DNA of 64,000 bases from Achromobacter agilis (GTDB taxonomy: Bacteria; Pseudomonadota; Gammaproteobacteria; Burkholderiales; Burkholderiaceae_B): positions 1 to 64,000 of the forward strand of contig NZ_UFQB01000018.1 in assembly GCF_900496965.1 (NCBI RefSeq), read 5' to 3'. Below the pieces are notes generated by a model, which had not been told where the DNA came from, did not search any database, and saw only the letters and a list, made by a program, of their open reading frames with translations. The position numbers and the translations under genes are program-made. Within the stretch, counting starts at the first letter, position 1; each line of letters opens with the position of its first letter. Shown one piece after another: positions 42,055-52,042 of the stretch.

Positions 42055-43062
42055 TCAGGCCGCGCCGGCCATCTGCCGCAACTGGGCCATCAACGTGTCG
42101 GGCAGATCGATGCCGTGCTTGAGGGCCTCGTCGCGCAGCTTGCGGCGCCGGTCGCCGGGCAGGCGCACGCCTTCGTCTTCCAGCATGGCGTCGACCAGCG
42201 TTTCGACGCGCTCCAGATAGGCGTCGTTGCCGGCCAGGGCGCCCGGATCGATGGCCAGGAACGCCTGGCCCAGGCGAGCCGGACCGCCGTCGTCGACGAA
42301 GAACGATTCCGTTTCGAAGCCGAAATGGGCGCCCGTGAGCGCGCAGGCGAGCAGCTCGACGATGAGCGCGAGCATTGCGCCCTTGACGCCGCCGGCGGGC
42401 AGCATGCTGCCCGCCAGGCCGGCCTTGGGATCGGTGGTGGGCTGGCCTTCGGCGTCCAGCGCCCAACCCAGCGGAATGGGCTGGTTGTCGCGGGCGGCGA
42501 TCATCAGTTTGCCGCGCGCGACCTGCGACAACGACAGGTCGATCAGGAGGCGCGCGCCGCCGCGGCGCGGGAATACTGCGGCGATGGGGTTGGTGCCGAA
42601 GAGCGGACGCTTGCCGCCCCAGGCGGGCATGGCCGCCGGCGAATTGCTCAGCGCCAGCGCCACCAGGCCAGCGTCCGCCAGGGCTTCGAGGTGATAGGCC
42701 GCCGCGCCGAAATGATGGCTGTTGGCAACGCCGACGAAGGCCACGCCGTGCTCGCGGGCCCGTGCCGCGGCCTGTTCCACGGCCAGCGCGCACGCGGGAA
42801 ATGCCAGGCCGGAGCCAGCGTCGATCAGCGCCGCGCCGCCGCGTTCGTGCACGATGCGAGGCGCCGCCGAGCCGATGGCCCGGCCGGCGCGCAGGTGGCC
42901 GGCGTAGAACGGCACTCGCGACAGGCCGTGGGAGCCGAGCCCCTGGCTTTCGGCATAGACCAGCGCGCGGGCGGTCGCGTCCGCCATGGCCGGGTTGGCG
43001 CCCGCGGCGGCCAGCCCGGCTGCCGCCAGATGTTGGAGTTCGTCCAGATAGATGTGAGCCAT
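42055..43062 (-). CDS. comC: Ldh2/ComC-type oxidoreductase, probable (R)-sulfolactate dehydrogenase
   Basis: 335 residues of the malate/L-lactate dehydrogenase (Ldh2) family: SQGLGSHGLSRVPFY with the catalytic His, ANSHHFGAAAYH, GTNPIA and KGAMLALIVELL. ComC-type members oxidise (R)-sulfolactate or reduce sulfopyruvate with NAD(P). The assignment comes from context: slcC-, suyB- and suyA-like genes lie upstream on the same strand, the composition of the known sulfolactate gene cluster. It follows slcC by 10 bases. Alone, malate, lactate or ureidoglycolate dehydrogenase would be possible. Confidence 0.8.
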   Translation of the reverse strand: MAHIYLDELQHLAAAGLAAAGANPAMADATARALVYAESQGLGSHGLSRVPFYAGHLRAGRAIGSAAPRIVHERGGAALIDAGSGLAFPACALAVEQAAARAREHGVAFVGVANSHHFGAAAYHLEALADAGLVALALSNSPAAMPAWGGKRPLFGTNPIAAVFPRRGGARLLIDLSLSQVARGKLMIAARDNQPIPLGWALDAEGQPTTDPKAGLAGSMLPAGGVKGAMLALIVELLACALTGAHFGFETESFFVDDGGPARLGQAFLAIDPGALAGNDAYLERVETLVDAMLEDEGVRLPGDRRRKLRDEALKHGIDLPDTLMAQLRQMAGAA

Positions 43063-43072
43063 ATCCTTCCTG

Positions 43073-44029
43073 TCAGGGGGCGGAGGCCGCCGAAACCTCG
43101 GCGCCGCCGGTAAGGGCTATTGTCACACCGGCCGCCACCATGTCGGAAACGCGGGTGTTGGCTTCTTGCGTCAACCCGGCGATGTGCGGCGTGAGGATCA
43201 GGTTGGGCGCGCCGGCCAGCGGACTGCCGGCGGGCAGGGGTTCCTGGTCGAACACGTCCAGCGCCGCGCCGCGCAGGTGGCCCGCCCGCAATGCGCCGGC
43301 CAGCGCCGCTTCGTCCAGGATGCCGCCGCGCGACGTATTGACCAGCACGGCGCCCGGCCGCAGGCCTGCGATGCGGCCGGCGTCCAGCAGGTGCCGGGTG
43401 CCGGCAGTGAGCGGCAGGTGCAGAGTGACGGCGTCCGATTGTGCCAGCAAGGCGTCCAGCGGCATGGCGGCGACCCCGGTTTCCTCCCAGACAGGATGGT
43501 CCGGCGGCAGGGCCGCGTCGCAGCCGATGACGCGCATGTCCAGCCCGTGCGCCAGGCGCGCGACCAGGCGGCCGATTCCACCGAAGCCTACGATGCCGAG
43601 CGTCCGGCCCTGCGCTTCCAGGCCCTGCGAGAGCGCAGGGCGCGGCCATTGCCCCGCCGCGACCGCCTCCGACGAAAAGTAGGCGCCGCGCAATAGCGCA
43701 AGCGTCGTGCCGATCACGTATTCGGCGACGGCGCGCGCATTGGCGCCGGTGGCGGGCACCACGGCGATGCCGCGCGCGGCGCAGCCCGCCTGGTCGATGT
43801 TGTCCAGCCCCACGCCCAGCCGGCCCACGGCCCGCAAGCGCGGCGCCGCCGCGAGCAGGGCGGCGTCCACCTGGCTGCGGTTGCGCACGATCAGGCCGTC
43901 GGCATCGCTCACGGCCTGGAGCAGTGCATCGCGCTGCTCCACCAGGTCCGGCGCATACCGCACATCGAACCGCTGGCGCAGTGCTTCGATGGCGGGCGTA
44001 TCCATGAACTCCGAAATGACAATATGCAT
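43073..44029 (-). CDS. slcC: D-2-hydroxyacid dehydrogenase family, probable (S)-sulfolactate dehydrogenase
   Basis: 318 residues from ATG 44029 (MHIVISEFMD), preceded by GGGAAAAG; the TTG at 44047 lies in the previous gene. NAD motif GFGGIGRLVARL and catalytic Arg (NTSRGG), Glu (DQEPLP) and His (PHIAGL) are all present. Together with comC it could convert (S)- to (R)-sulfolactate through sulfopyruvate, as known for SlcC/ComC. It lies 14 bases after the Bug gene stop and 10 before comC, in one operon. The substrate is inferred from the suyAB neighbours. Confidence 0.82.
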   Translation of the reverse strand: MHIVISEFMDTPAIEALRQRFDVRYAPDLVEQRDALLQAVSDADGLIVRNRSQVDAALLAAAPRLRAVGRLGVGLDNIDQAGCAARGIAVVPATGANARAVAEYVIGTTLALLRGAYFSSEAVAAGQWPRPALSQGLEAQGRTLGIVGFGGIGRLVARLAHGLDMRVIGCDAALPPDHPVWEETGVAAMPLDALLAQSDAVTLHLPLTAGTRHLLDAGRIAGLRPGAVLVNTSRGGILDEAALAGALRAGHLRGAALDVFDQEPLPAGSPLAGAPNLILTPHIAGLTQEANTRVSDMVAAGVTIALTGGAEVSAASAP

Positions 44030-44043
44030 TGGCTTTTCCCGAC

Positions 44044-45057
44044 TCAAGCGACCTGGATGTTGGCTTCACGGATGATTTTTGCCCAGCGCTCTACCTCCGA
44101 CTTCAGGTATGCGCCGAACTCCCCTGGACCGCGCGGTTGCGGTATGAAGCCCAGCTGCAGCAGGGCCTGCTTCATGGCCGGCTGCGAGATCTGGGCGACG
44201 ATGGCGCCGCCGATGCGCTTGACCAGTTCGGGCGGCGTGCCCGCCGGCGCCAGCACGCCGGTGAAGTTCTCTACGATCAGGTCGGGCAACCCGGCCTCTT
44301 TTACCGTGGGCACGTCGGGCAGGTCCGCGCTGCGTTCGTGGGTGGTGATGGCGAGCGCGCGCAGCGAGCCGTTCTTCACGTGGGACAGCGATTCGGGATA
44401 GTTGGAGAACACCACATCCAGATGGCCGCCGATCAGGTCCGTGAGGGACGGCGCGCCGCCCTTGTACGGAATGTGCATCATGGGCAGGCCGGTGAGCTTC
44501 TGATAAAGCGCCAGGGTCAGGTGCGGGGGCGTGCCGTTGCCGCTGGAGCCCGCCGATAGCGATTTCGCGCGGGCGGCCTTCGCCAGGTCGGCCATGCTCT
44601 TGATGTCGCTCTTGGCGTTCACCACCACCATGATGGGGGACGAGGCCAGCCCCGCCAGAGGGGTCAGGTCGCGGGTCAGGTCGTAGCCGGCTTTGCCGGC
44701 GAAGAGCGTGACGTTGGCCGCGTGCGTGAGCGTGATCGCCAGCCAGGAGTAGCCATCGGGCGAGGCATGGGCGACGTGCGCGGCACCGATATTCGCGCTG
44801 CCGCCGGGCTTGTTCTCCACCACCACGTTCCAGCGCTCGGCGTCGCTCAGGGCCTTGCCCACCTGGCGCGCGGCCACGTCGGTGAGCCCGCCGGGCGGAA
44901 AGGGAACCACATAGTTGATCGGCCGCTCCGGCCAGGCGCTTTTTTGCGCCAGCGCCCGTTCCCACGGCGCCAGGGCACAGAGGCCGGCGGCGCCGAGGGC
45001 GCCGAGCAGGCGCCGGCGTTGCGCGGCGTCCGGGGTGAGATCGTGTTCGCTACTCAT
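44044..45057 (-). CDS. Bug-family (TTT) solute-binding protein with Tat-like signal
   Basis: 337 residues from ATG 45057 with CCAAGGAGGAAG upstream. The N-terminus has AQRRRLLGALGAAGLCALAP, a twin-Arg-like signal, then WPERPINYVVPFPPGGLTDV, ENKPGGSANIGA, YSWLAITLTHAAN, HIPYKGGAPSLTDLIGG. It lies between suyB and slcC and is the only uptake component on this strand, so sulfolactate is the likely ligand. No TctA/TctB-type membrane genes are beside it. Confidence 0.9.
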   Translation of the reverse strand: MSSEHDLTPDAAQRRRLLGALGAAGLCALAPWERALAQKSAWPERPINYVVPFPPGGLTDVAARQVGKALSDAERWNVVVENKPGGSANIGAAHVAHASPDGYSWLAITLTHAANVTLFAGKAGYDLTRDLTPLAGLASSPIMVVVNAKSDIKSMADLAKAARAKSLSAGSSGNGTPPHLTLALYQKLTGLPMMHIPYKGGAPSLTDLIGGHLDVVFSNYPESLSHVKNGSLRALAITTHERSADLPDVPTVKEAGLPDLIVENFTGVLAPAGTPPELVKRIGGAIVAQISQPAMKQALLQLGFIPQPRGPGEFGAYLKSEVERWAKIIREANIQVA

Positions 45058-45238
45058 CTGTCTTCCTCCTTGGGTGGCGCCCGGGTAGGAATGCAACCGC
45101 CTGTGCCGCCGTGGCGGAAATCGCCCGGGTCTGCTGGTGTTGTTGCGATGGTGCTGCGGGGAGTGCGGGATGATGCCGCGTGCAGGACGGCGCGTCCGCA
45201 ATCCTTCCTGCGGACGCGCCGGGGGGATGCACGCCTGG

Positions 45239-46414
45239 TCAGGCGCTTTCGAAGATCCGCGTCAGGACGAACTCTCGGTGGCCCAGCGCCTCGGCCGCGG
45301 TCCAGCGGCCGTTGGCTGTGGCCAGCATGCATTCCAGCAGCTTGTCGCCCGCCTGGCCCAGGTCGATCTCGCGCTGCAGCAGGCCGCTGGTGTCCACGTC
45401 GATGTGTTCGGACATGGTGCGCACGGTGCGCGGGTTGGCGCAGATCTTGATGACGGGCAGGATGGGGTTGCCGATCACGTTGCCCTGGCCCGTGGGGAAG
45501 AAGTGCACCGCGTAGCCCGAGGCCGCGCACAGGGTCACCATTTCGGCCGCCGCGGAAGACGAATCCATGAACCACAGCCCGGGGCCGTCGGGGATCTCGG
45601 CCTTGTCCAGCACGCCGTCCACGCGGCATTGCTTGCCGATCTTCTGGATATTGCCCAGCGCTTTTTCCTCGATGGTGGTCAGTCCGCCCGCGATATTGCC
45701 CTTGGTGGGCTGGGATTCCGACAGGTCGCTCGTTTTCCAGCGGTCGATCATGCCCTGGTAGCGGTTGAACATGAACATGAAGCGTTCGCGCACGGCGTCG
45801 TTGGCGCAGCGTTCGGCCACGATGTGCTCGCCGCCGGTCAGTTCCGAGGTTTCGCCGAACACCAGCGTGGAGCCCAGCGCGTAAAGCTTGTCGAAGGCGT
45901 TGCCGACGGTGGGGTTGGCGCCACAGCCGGAGGTGGTGTCGGATTCTCCACATTTGGTGGAGACCCAGAGATCGGCGATGGGGCATTCGCTGCGGCCGAG
46001 CGCCGTGGCGTAGTGCACGAATTCCTTGGCGCAGCGCGAGGCGCGCATGATGGTGTCGTGGTCGCCGTGCAGTTCGATGCTGAATCCCATGACGGGCTTG
46101 CCGGTGGCGGCGATGCCGTCCACCACGCGCTTGGTCCAGCCTTCCTCGATGCCGATCACCACGACGGCGGCGACGTTGGGATTGCAGCCGGTGCCGATGA
46201 GGGTGCGGAAGTGCAGCTCCAGGTCTTCGCCGAATTGCAGGCGGCCATAAGGATGGGGCAGCGCCAGGGTGCCCTTGATGTTGTTGGCCACGGCTTCGGC
46301 CGCGGCGTTGGAAATGTCGTCCACGGGCAGGACGATGACGTGGTTGCGGACGCCGACGCGGCCATTGTCGCGGCGGTAGCCCTGGAAGGTGGTCGAGGCG
46401 TTGATGACGGACAT
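45239..46414 (-). CDS. suyB: UxaA/SuyB-type hydrolase large subunit, probable (R)-sulfolactate sulfo-lyase beta
   Basis: 391 residues of the altronate-dehydratase large-subunit (UxaA C-terminal) superfamily: [50 protein letters not shown] (Cys residues typical of a metal or cluster site) and [19 protein letters not shown]. The family's SuyB with SuyA converts (R)-sulfolactate to pyruvate and sulfite. A SuyA-like 93-residue gene lies 27 bases upstream, and two sulfolactate dehydrogenase-type genes follow. Altronate or galactarate dehydratase is less likely because no sugar-acid genes are present. Confidence 0.85.
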   Translation of the reverse strand: MSVINASTTFQGYRRDNGRVGVRNHVIVLPVDDISNAAAEAVANNIKGTLALPHPYGRLQFGEDLELHFRTLIGTGCNPNVAAVVVIGIEEGWTKRVVDGIAATGKPVMGFSIELHGDHDTIMRASRCAKEFVHYATALGRSECPIADLWVSTKCGESDTTSGCGANPTVGNAFDKLYALGSTLVFGETSELTGGEHIVAERCANDAVRERFMFMFNRYQGMIDRWKTSDLSESQPTKGNIAGGLTTIEEKALGNIQKIGKQCRVDGVLDKAEIPDGPGLWFMDSSSAAAEMVTLCAASGYAVHFFPTGQGNVIGNPILPVIKICANPRTVRTMSEHIDVDTSGLLQREIDLGQAGDKLLECMLATANGRWTAAEALGHREFVLTRIFESA

Positions 46415-46441
46415 GGTGGTTTCCTGTGCGGGGTGGAGGGC

Positions 46442-46723
46442 TTACCAGCGCTTGGTCTTGATGTTGTGGACATGGGCGTGCTGGCCGGCCAGGATGGGCT
46501 GCACCACGCGGCCGATATCGACGCCGTACTTGAAAACGGTATCGCCGACGGCCATGTCTTTCATCGCCACCTTGTGGCCGATCGGAATGTCCTGCGACGC
46601 GCGCACGTGGATGATCTTGTCTTCATCCATGATCCAGGCGTTGAGTTCCGTTCCGGCGGTGACGCCTTCCACCACGGCGACCGCCACCGTGTCCTTCGCA
46701 TCGTGCAATACGGCGTGAATCAT
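46442..46723 (-). CDS. suyA: SAF-domain small subunit, probable (R)-sulfolactate sulfo-lyase alpha
   Basis: 93 residues, a complete SAF (UxaA N-terminal) domain: RASQDIPIGHKVAMKDMAVGD and KYGVDIGRVVQPI, ending GQHAHVHNIKTKRW. The size and ending agree with SuyA, the small subunit of sulfolactate sulfo-lyase. It is the first gene of the operon, 180 bases from the divergent GntR regulator. Cytoplasmic. Confidence 0.86.
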   Translation of the reverse strand: MIHAVLHDAKDTVAVAVVEGVTAGTELNAWIMDEDKIIHVRASQDIPIGHKVAMKDMAVGDTVFKYGVDIGRVVQPILAGQHAHVHNIKTKRW

Positions 46724-46823
46724 TTGTCTTCCTCTCTTGGGCTTGGGCGCCTGCCGGATGCGGCGGGCGCGGATCGCTACGGCCAGGAAATCTTATGGCT
46801 CCGCATCTCCCATGTCAACTAAA

Positions 46824-46835
46824 TCATATATATGA
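46824..46835. promoter_or_regulatory. Palindrome in the suyA/GntR divergent region
   Basis: TCATATATATGA, a perfect 12-base palindrome in the AT-rich part of the 180-base gap, about 100 bases upstream of suyA and 70 of the regulator gene. Nearby TATGA at 46840 extends it. It resembles operator sites of HutC-type GntR proteins and likely binds the neighbour's product. Confidence 0.5.
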
Positions 46836-46903
46836 ATTGTATGACTTGAGCCTGCTCCGTCCCCGCCGCTACACTGTGGGCTTCCGATTATTGCGATGCA
46901 CCC

Positions 46904-47659
46904 ATGAACACCAGCCTGTCATCGACTGTGCCGCTCGGCAGTCCCTTGTACGCGCAGGTCAAGCAGGCCGTGCTGGCCGCGCTGGCGCAAGGCGAGTGGA
47001 AGCAGGGCGAGGCGATCCCGCCCGAAAAACTCCTGGCGGAGCGCTTCGGCGTATCCATCGGCACCTTGCGCAAGGCAATCGATGAGCTGGCCGCGGAGAA
47101 CATCCTGGTGCGCCATCAGGGCCGCGGCACCTATGTGGCGGTGCATACGCGCAACCACCACTTCTTCAAGTTCTTCCGCATCGTGCGGCAGGATGGAAAC
47201 AAGTCCTATCCCACGACCGAGCTGCTGCGGTTCCGCCGGCAGCGGGCATCGGCCATCGCGCGCGAAAAGCTGAACCTGCCGGCGGGGGCAATGGTGTTCG
47301 AGTTCACCAACGTGCTGTCGCTCAACGGCGACGTGGTCATGGTGGACGAGCTTTGCCTGCCGGAGTCGTGCTTTCCGGGCATGACGGAGGCGCACTTGCG
47401 CGAGCGCGCGAGCACGCTTTACGCGCTGTACCAGGACGTCTTCGGCGTGAACGTAATCGCGACCGACGAGCGCCTGCGGACCTGCCTGGCCGAACGCGCG
47501 CAGGCGCGGGCGCTGGGCGTGGCCGAAGGCAGCCCGTTGCTGGAGATCCGCCGCGTCGCCTTTTCGTACAAGCGCCAGCCCGTCGAATGGCGGGTATCGC
47601 GCGTGAACACCGAACGCTACGAGTACCTGGGGCAGGAGCCCTGGGAGGCCGGGGCGTGA
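46904..47659 (+). CDS. GntR-family regulator with UTRA domain (HutC type), probable SuyR
   Basis: 251 residues: winged helix (LYAQVKQAVLAALAQGEW, FGVSIGTLRKAIDEL) and a UTRA ligand domain (about residues 90-245; ...LFQ-like KLNLPAGAMVFEF, SPLLEIRRVAFSY, EWRVSRVNTERYEYL). Divergent from suyAB and therefore the probable regulator of the sulfolactate operon, matching the GntR-type suyR genes described near suyAB. The ribosome site is weak. It ends 125 bases before the metX leader's ATG. Confidence 0.9.
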   Translation: MNTSLSSTVPLGSPLYAQVKQAVLAALAQGEWKQGEAIPPEKLLAERFGVSIGTLRKAIDELAAENILVRHQGRGTYVAVHTRNHHFFKFFRIVRQDGNKSYPTTELLRFRRQRASAIAREKLNLPAGAMVFEFTNVLSLNGDVVMVDELCLPESCFPGMTEAHLRERASTLYALYQDVFGVNVIATDERLRTCLAERAQARALGVAEGSPLLEIRRVAFSYKRQPVEWRVSRVNTERYEYLGQEPWEAGA

Positions 47660-47721
47660 CCGGGCGCTACTGCGCCACGCGCAAGCAGTGCTAGAATTCT
47701 TGCCGCAGTATCCAAAGTTTC

Positions 47722-47780
47722 GGCGCCGATTTGCCTGATCCGCTTGCGGGCGCCTTCCAATAAATCCAGCTAAAGAGGTC
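47722..47780 (+). ncRNA. SAM-II (metX/metA leader) riboswitch-like element
   Basis: The leader before metX folds as a SAM-II pseudoknot. P1: GGCGCC (47722-47727) with GGCGCC (47749-47754). The loop segment GATTT (47728-47732) can pair with AAATC (47762-47766), and GCCT (47733-47736) with AGGT (47776-47779), which covers the ribosome site. The 3' part AATAAATCCAGCTAAAGAGG matches the conserved SAM-II string ATAAAT-GTAGCTAAAAAGG. SAM-II elements bind S-adenosylmethionine and lower translation of methionine-synthesis genes. Identified by eye; a covariance-model hit would settle it. Confidence 0.8.
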
Positions 47781-47783
47781 CGT

Positions 47784-49039
<1,256 letters not shown>

Positions 49040-49043
<4 letters not shown>

Positions 49044-49654
49044 CTCCCCTGACTCCCCGCCAAGCGCACAGCGTCCTGCGGCCCGACCTGGCGCGCATCG
49101 CAAGCTGGATCGAGCCCGGCAGCCGCGTGCTGGACCTGGGCTGCGGCGACGGCGCGCTGCTGGCGCACCTGCGCGATCACCGGCAGGTGCGCGGCGCGGG
49201 CGTGGAGCTGGACGATACCTGCGTCATCGCCTGCGTGCGGCGCGGCGTCGAAGTCATCCAGCAGAACCTCGAAGACGGCCTCGCCCTGTTCGACGACAAG
49301 CAGTTCGACACCGTGGTGCTGTCGCAAACGCTGCAATCCATGCACCGCACCGAACATATCTTGCGCGAAATGGCGCGGGTGGCGCGTTTCGGCGTGGTGT
49401 CGTTCCCCAACTTCGGCTATTGGCCGCACGGCTGGTCCATCCTGCGAGGGCGGATGCCGGTGACGGGCCAGATGCCCTACCAGTGGTACAACACCCCGAA
49501 CATCCACCTGTGCACACTGCGCGACTTCGAGCAACTGGCCGGTGAGCTGCGCCTGGCCATCCTCGAACGCGCCACCTTCAACGAGGGGCGCGAGGTGAAG
49601 CGGTTCCAGAGCTGGCGCAGCACCCTGGCGGTGTACCGTTTCGCGTCGCCCTGA
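49040..49654 (+). CDS. metW: Methionine biosynthesis protein MetW
   Basis: 204 residues from ATG 49040 overlapping the metX stop (ATGA). Methyltransferase-like fold with [15 protein letters not shown], then [21 protein letters not shown] and [21 protein letters not shown], the conserved MetW pattern. MetW forms a complex with MetX and is needed for its activity in several proteobacteria. Co-translation with metX fits this partnership. Confidence 0.95.
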
Positions 49655-49760
49655 CATTCCGACACGCATCCTCCGGGCGGCACGGGCCAACAGGCCCTAA
49701 AATGCCGCAAGCCCGCGGCGCCTGCCTGTAGCGCCGCGCCGCCGCGTACAGGAGACCGTC

Positions 49761-51011
49761 ATTACCGCTGCATCCAACGTCTACACCAGCCCCCGCGTGG
49801 CCCCCTTGCTGGTCCTGGGCTTCGCCAGCGGATTGCCGCTGGCCCTGACCAGCGGCACCTTACAGGCCTGGGCCACCGTGGAAGGCGTCCCGCTGCAGCA
49901 GATCGGTTTCCTGACCCTGGTGGGCACGGCGTACACGCTCAAGTTCCTGTGGGCGCCCTTCGTGGACCGGTACGTCCCGCCCCTGCTGGGCCGGCGGCGC
50001 GGCTGGATGCTCCTGACCCAATTGCTGCTGGCCGCCGCCATCATGGCGATGGGCGCGCTGTCGCCGTCGACGGCGCTGCAGCCCCTGGCCCTGCTGGCCG
50101 TGCTGGTGGCCTTCCTGTCCGCCACGCAGGACATCGCTTTCGACGCCTACTGCACCGACGTGCTGCGCAAGGAAGAGCGCGGCGCGGGGGCGGCCATCAA
50201 AGTCATGGGCTACCGGCTGGCCATGATCGTGTCCGGCGGGCTGGCGCTGATTCTGGCGGACCAGTGGATAGGCTGGGGCAATACCTATGTGCTGATGGGC
50301 GGCCTGATGCTGCTGTGCGCATTGGCCACGCTGTGGGCGCCGGAACCCGAGCACATCGCCCGCGCGCCGCGCGATTTGCGGGCGGCGGTGGGCGAGCCGC
50401 TGCGCGAGTTTTTCTCGCGGCGCGGGGCGCTGGCCGTCCTGCTGCTGATCGTGCTGTACAAGCTGGGAGACGCTTTCGCGGGCGCCTTGTCCACTACGTT
50501 CCTGATCCGCGGCGCGGGATTCTCCCCGACCGAAGTGGGGACCGTGAACAAGGTGCTGGGGCTGGCCGCGACCATCATCGGCGCGCTGGCCGGCGGGTCG
50601 CTCATGTCGCGCTGGGGCCTGTACCGTTCGCTGATGGCCTTCGGCCTGCTGCAGGCGGTGTCGAACCTGGCGTACTGGCTGATCGCGGTCAGTCCGAAGA
50701 GCGTCTGGCTCATGGCGCTGGGCGTGGGGATCGAGAACCTGTGCGGCGGCCTGGGCACCGCGTCTTTCGTCGGGCTGCTGATGGCGCTGTGCCGCCAGCG
50801 CTTTTCCGCGACCCAGTTCGCCTTGCTGTCGGCGCTGTCGGCCGTGGGCCGCACCTATCTGGCGGGCCCGCTCACGCCGCCGCTGGTCGATTACATGGGC
50901 TGGCCCGGCTTCTTCCTGCTGACCGTGGCGATCGCGTTGCCCGGGTTGGTGCTGCTGCACCTGTTGCGCGGCACCATAGAAACCATGGAGAAGCAGGGCG
51001 AGGAGGCCTAG
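49761..51011 (+). CDS. ampG: AmpG-like MFS transporter, probable ATT start
   Basis: About 416 residues. MFS membrane protein with the AmpG pattern LLVLGFASGLPLALTSGTLQAW at the start, GRRRGWM after the second loop and about 12 membrane segments; AmpG imports GlcNAc-anhydromuropeptides for cell-wall recycling. No ATG, GTG or TTG in frame lies between the upstream stop (49698) and the GTG at 49797, which would cut into the first membrane segment's lead. AGGAG at 49750-49754 is spaced 6 bases from an ATT at 49761, in frame, adding TAASNVYTSPR; this is the better start. A GTG start at 49797 is the alternative. Terminator at 51021-51050 follows. Confidence 0.88.
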   Translation: MTAASNVYTSPRVAPLLVLGFASGLPLALTSGTLQAWATVEGVPLQQIGFLTLVGTAYTLKFLWAPFVDRYVPPLLGRRRGWMLLTQLLLAAAIMAMGALSPSTALQPLALLAVLVAFLSATQDIAFDAYCTDVLRKEERGAGAAIKVMGYRLAMIVSGGLALILADQWIGWGNTYVLMGGLMLLCALATLWAPEPEHIARAPRDLRAAVGEPLREFFSRRGALAVLLLIVLYKLGDAFAGALSTTFLIRGAGFSPTEVGTVNKVLGLAATIIGALAGGSLMSRWGLYRSLMAFGLLQAVSNLAYWLIAVSPKSVWLMALGVGIENLCGGLGTASFVGLLMALCRQRFSATQFALLSALSAVGRTYLAGPLTPPLVDYMGWPGFFLLTVAIALPGLVLLHLLRGTIETMEKQGEEA

Positions 51012-51020
51012 GCGAGTGAA

Positions 51021-51050
51021 AAAAAAGCGGCGCCGGTGCGCCGCTTTTTT
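51021..51050. terminator. Two-way rho-independent terminator
   Basis: Perfect 12-base stem AAAAAAGCGGCG / CGCCGCTTTTTT with loop CCGGTG. It has A- and T-tracts on both sides, so it can end both the plus-strand ampG-like gene and the minus-strand universal stress gene that converge here. Confidence 0.93.
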
Positions 51051-51062
51051 CATGGCCCGGAC

Positions 51063-51932
51063 TTACTCTTCGCCGACGAGCCTGACGATCAGCACGTCGC
51101 TGGGCAGGGACTCCAGCAGCCGTTCGGCCACGCTGCCGATGGCGGTGCGCAGGATGCCGGTGCGGCCGTGCGTGCCGGTCACGACCAGGTCCGAACGATG
51201 GTTGAACGAGTATTCCGACAGCACCGTTTCAGGCTGGCCGCATTCCAGCACCACCTTGGGTGCGGCAACGTTGGCCAGTTCGGGCGTCTCGGCGGTGAAC
51301 TCCTGGGCGCTCTGTTCGGCGGCCTTGTAGAAGTTGCGCGTGACGGTCTCGTCCGGCACGTTCTTGCCCTGGAACGGCACGTCGTAGGCGTGGAAGAGCG
51401 TCAGATTGGCGTTCGGCACCAGTTGCAGCGCGGCGCGCAGGGCCTGGCGCGAGCCGGCGGAGAAGTCGGTGGCGACCAGTACGTCGCGGTACGGCCTGCG
51501 CGGACGGGTCTTGACCACGAGCACCGGATGGCGGGCCTGGCGAGCCAGCTTTTCCACGGTGGTTCCCAGCAGCAACCGGCCCAGCGTTTCGTCGCGCGCG
51601 ATGCCGGTGACGATCAGCGAGCACCCGTAGCTGTCGGCCGTTTCCATGATGCGCGCCAGCGGATCTCCGCTGACCACCACCACTTCGGTCTGCACGTCGG
51701 CGGCGGCCAGGTCTTCGGCCAGCTCGCGTTCGGCCAGGGCCTTGTGGTCCGACGACAGGCGACGCCAGACGGGCGTGGTCAGGCGTGCCGGCGTGGCATG
51801 GGATTCCATGACATGCAGGACGATCAGCTTGGTATCGAGTTCCTTGGCCAGTTGCAGCGCGCGGTCCAGGGCGCGGTCGCCGCGCGCGCTGAGGTCGGTT
51901 GCCAACAGGATGGGACCAGTTTGCTGTGTCAT
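51063..51932 (-). CDS. Tandem-domain universal stress protein
   Basis: 289 residues from ATG 51932 with GGGAG upstream. Two Usp domains (about 6-140 and 147-285), each starting with a beta strand such as PILLATDLS and DVLVATDFS. The second has the full ATP-binding motif GTHGRTGILRTAIGSVAE; the first is less complete (GIARDETLGRLLLGTT). A perfect FNR-type site lies about 111 bases upstream, so induction under low oxygen is likely. Role: cytoplasmic stress and redox adaptation. Confidence 0.93.
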   Translation of the reverse strand: MTQQTGPILLATDLSARGDRALDRALQLAKELDTKLIVLHVMESHATPARLTTPVWRRLSSDHKALAERELAEDLAAADVQTEVVVVSGDPLARIMETADSYGCSLIVTGIARDETLGRLLLGTTVEKLARQARHPVLVVKTRPRRPYRDVLVATDFSAGSRQALRAALQLVPNANLTLFHAYDVPFQGKNVPDETVTRNFYKAAEQSAQEFTAETPELANVAAPKVVLECGQPETVLSEYSFNHRSDLVVTGTHGRTGILRTAIGSVAERLLESLPSDVLIVRLVGEE

Positions 51933-52042
51933 TACGTTTTCTCCCGGGTGTGGCCTGACCGACGGCTCCCGCGTCCGTGCGCTCCGGCCGTTCCGCCCTT
52001 GCGGGCATGTCCCCATTGTCTCGCTGCTTGCCGGACCGGGGT

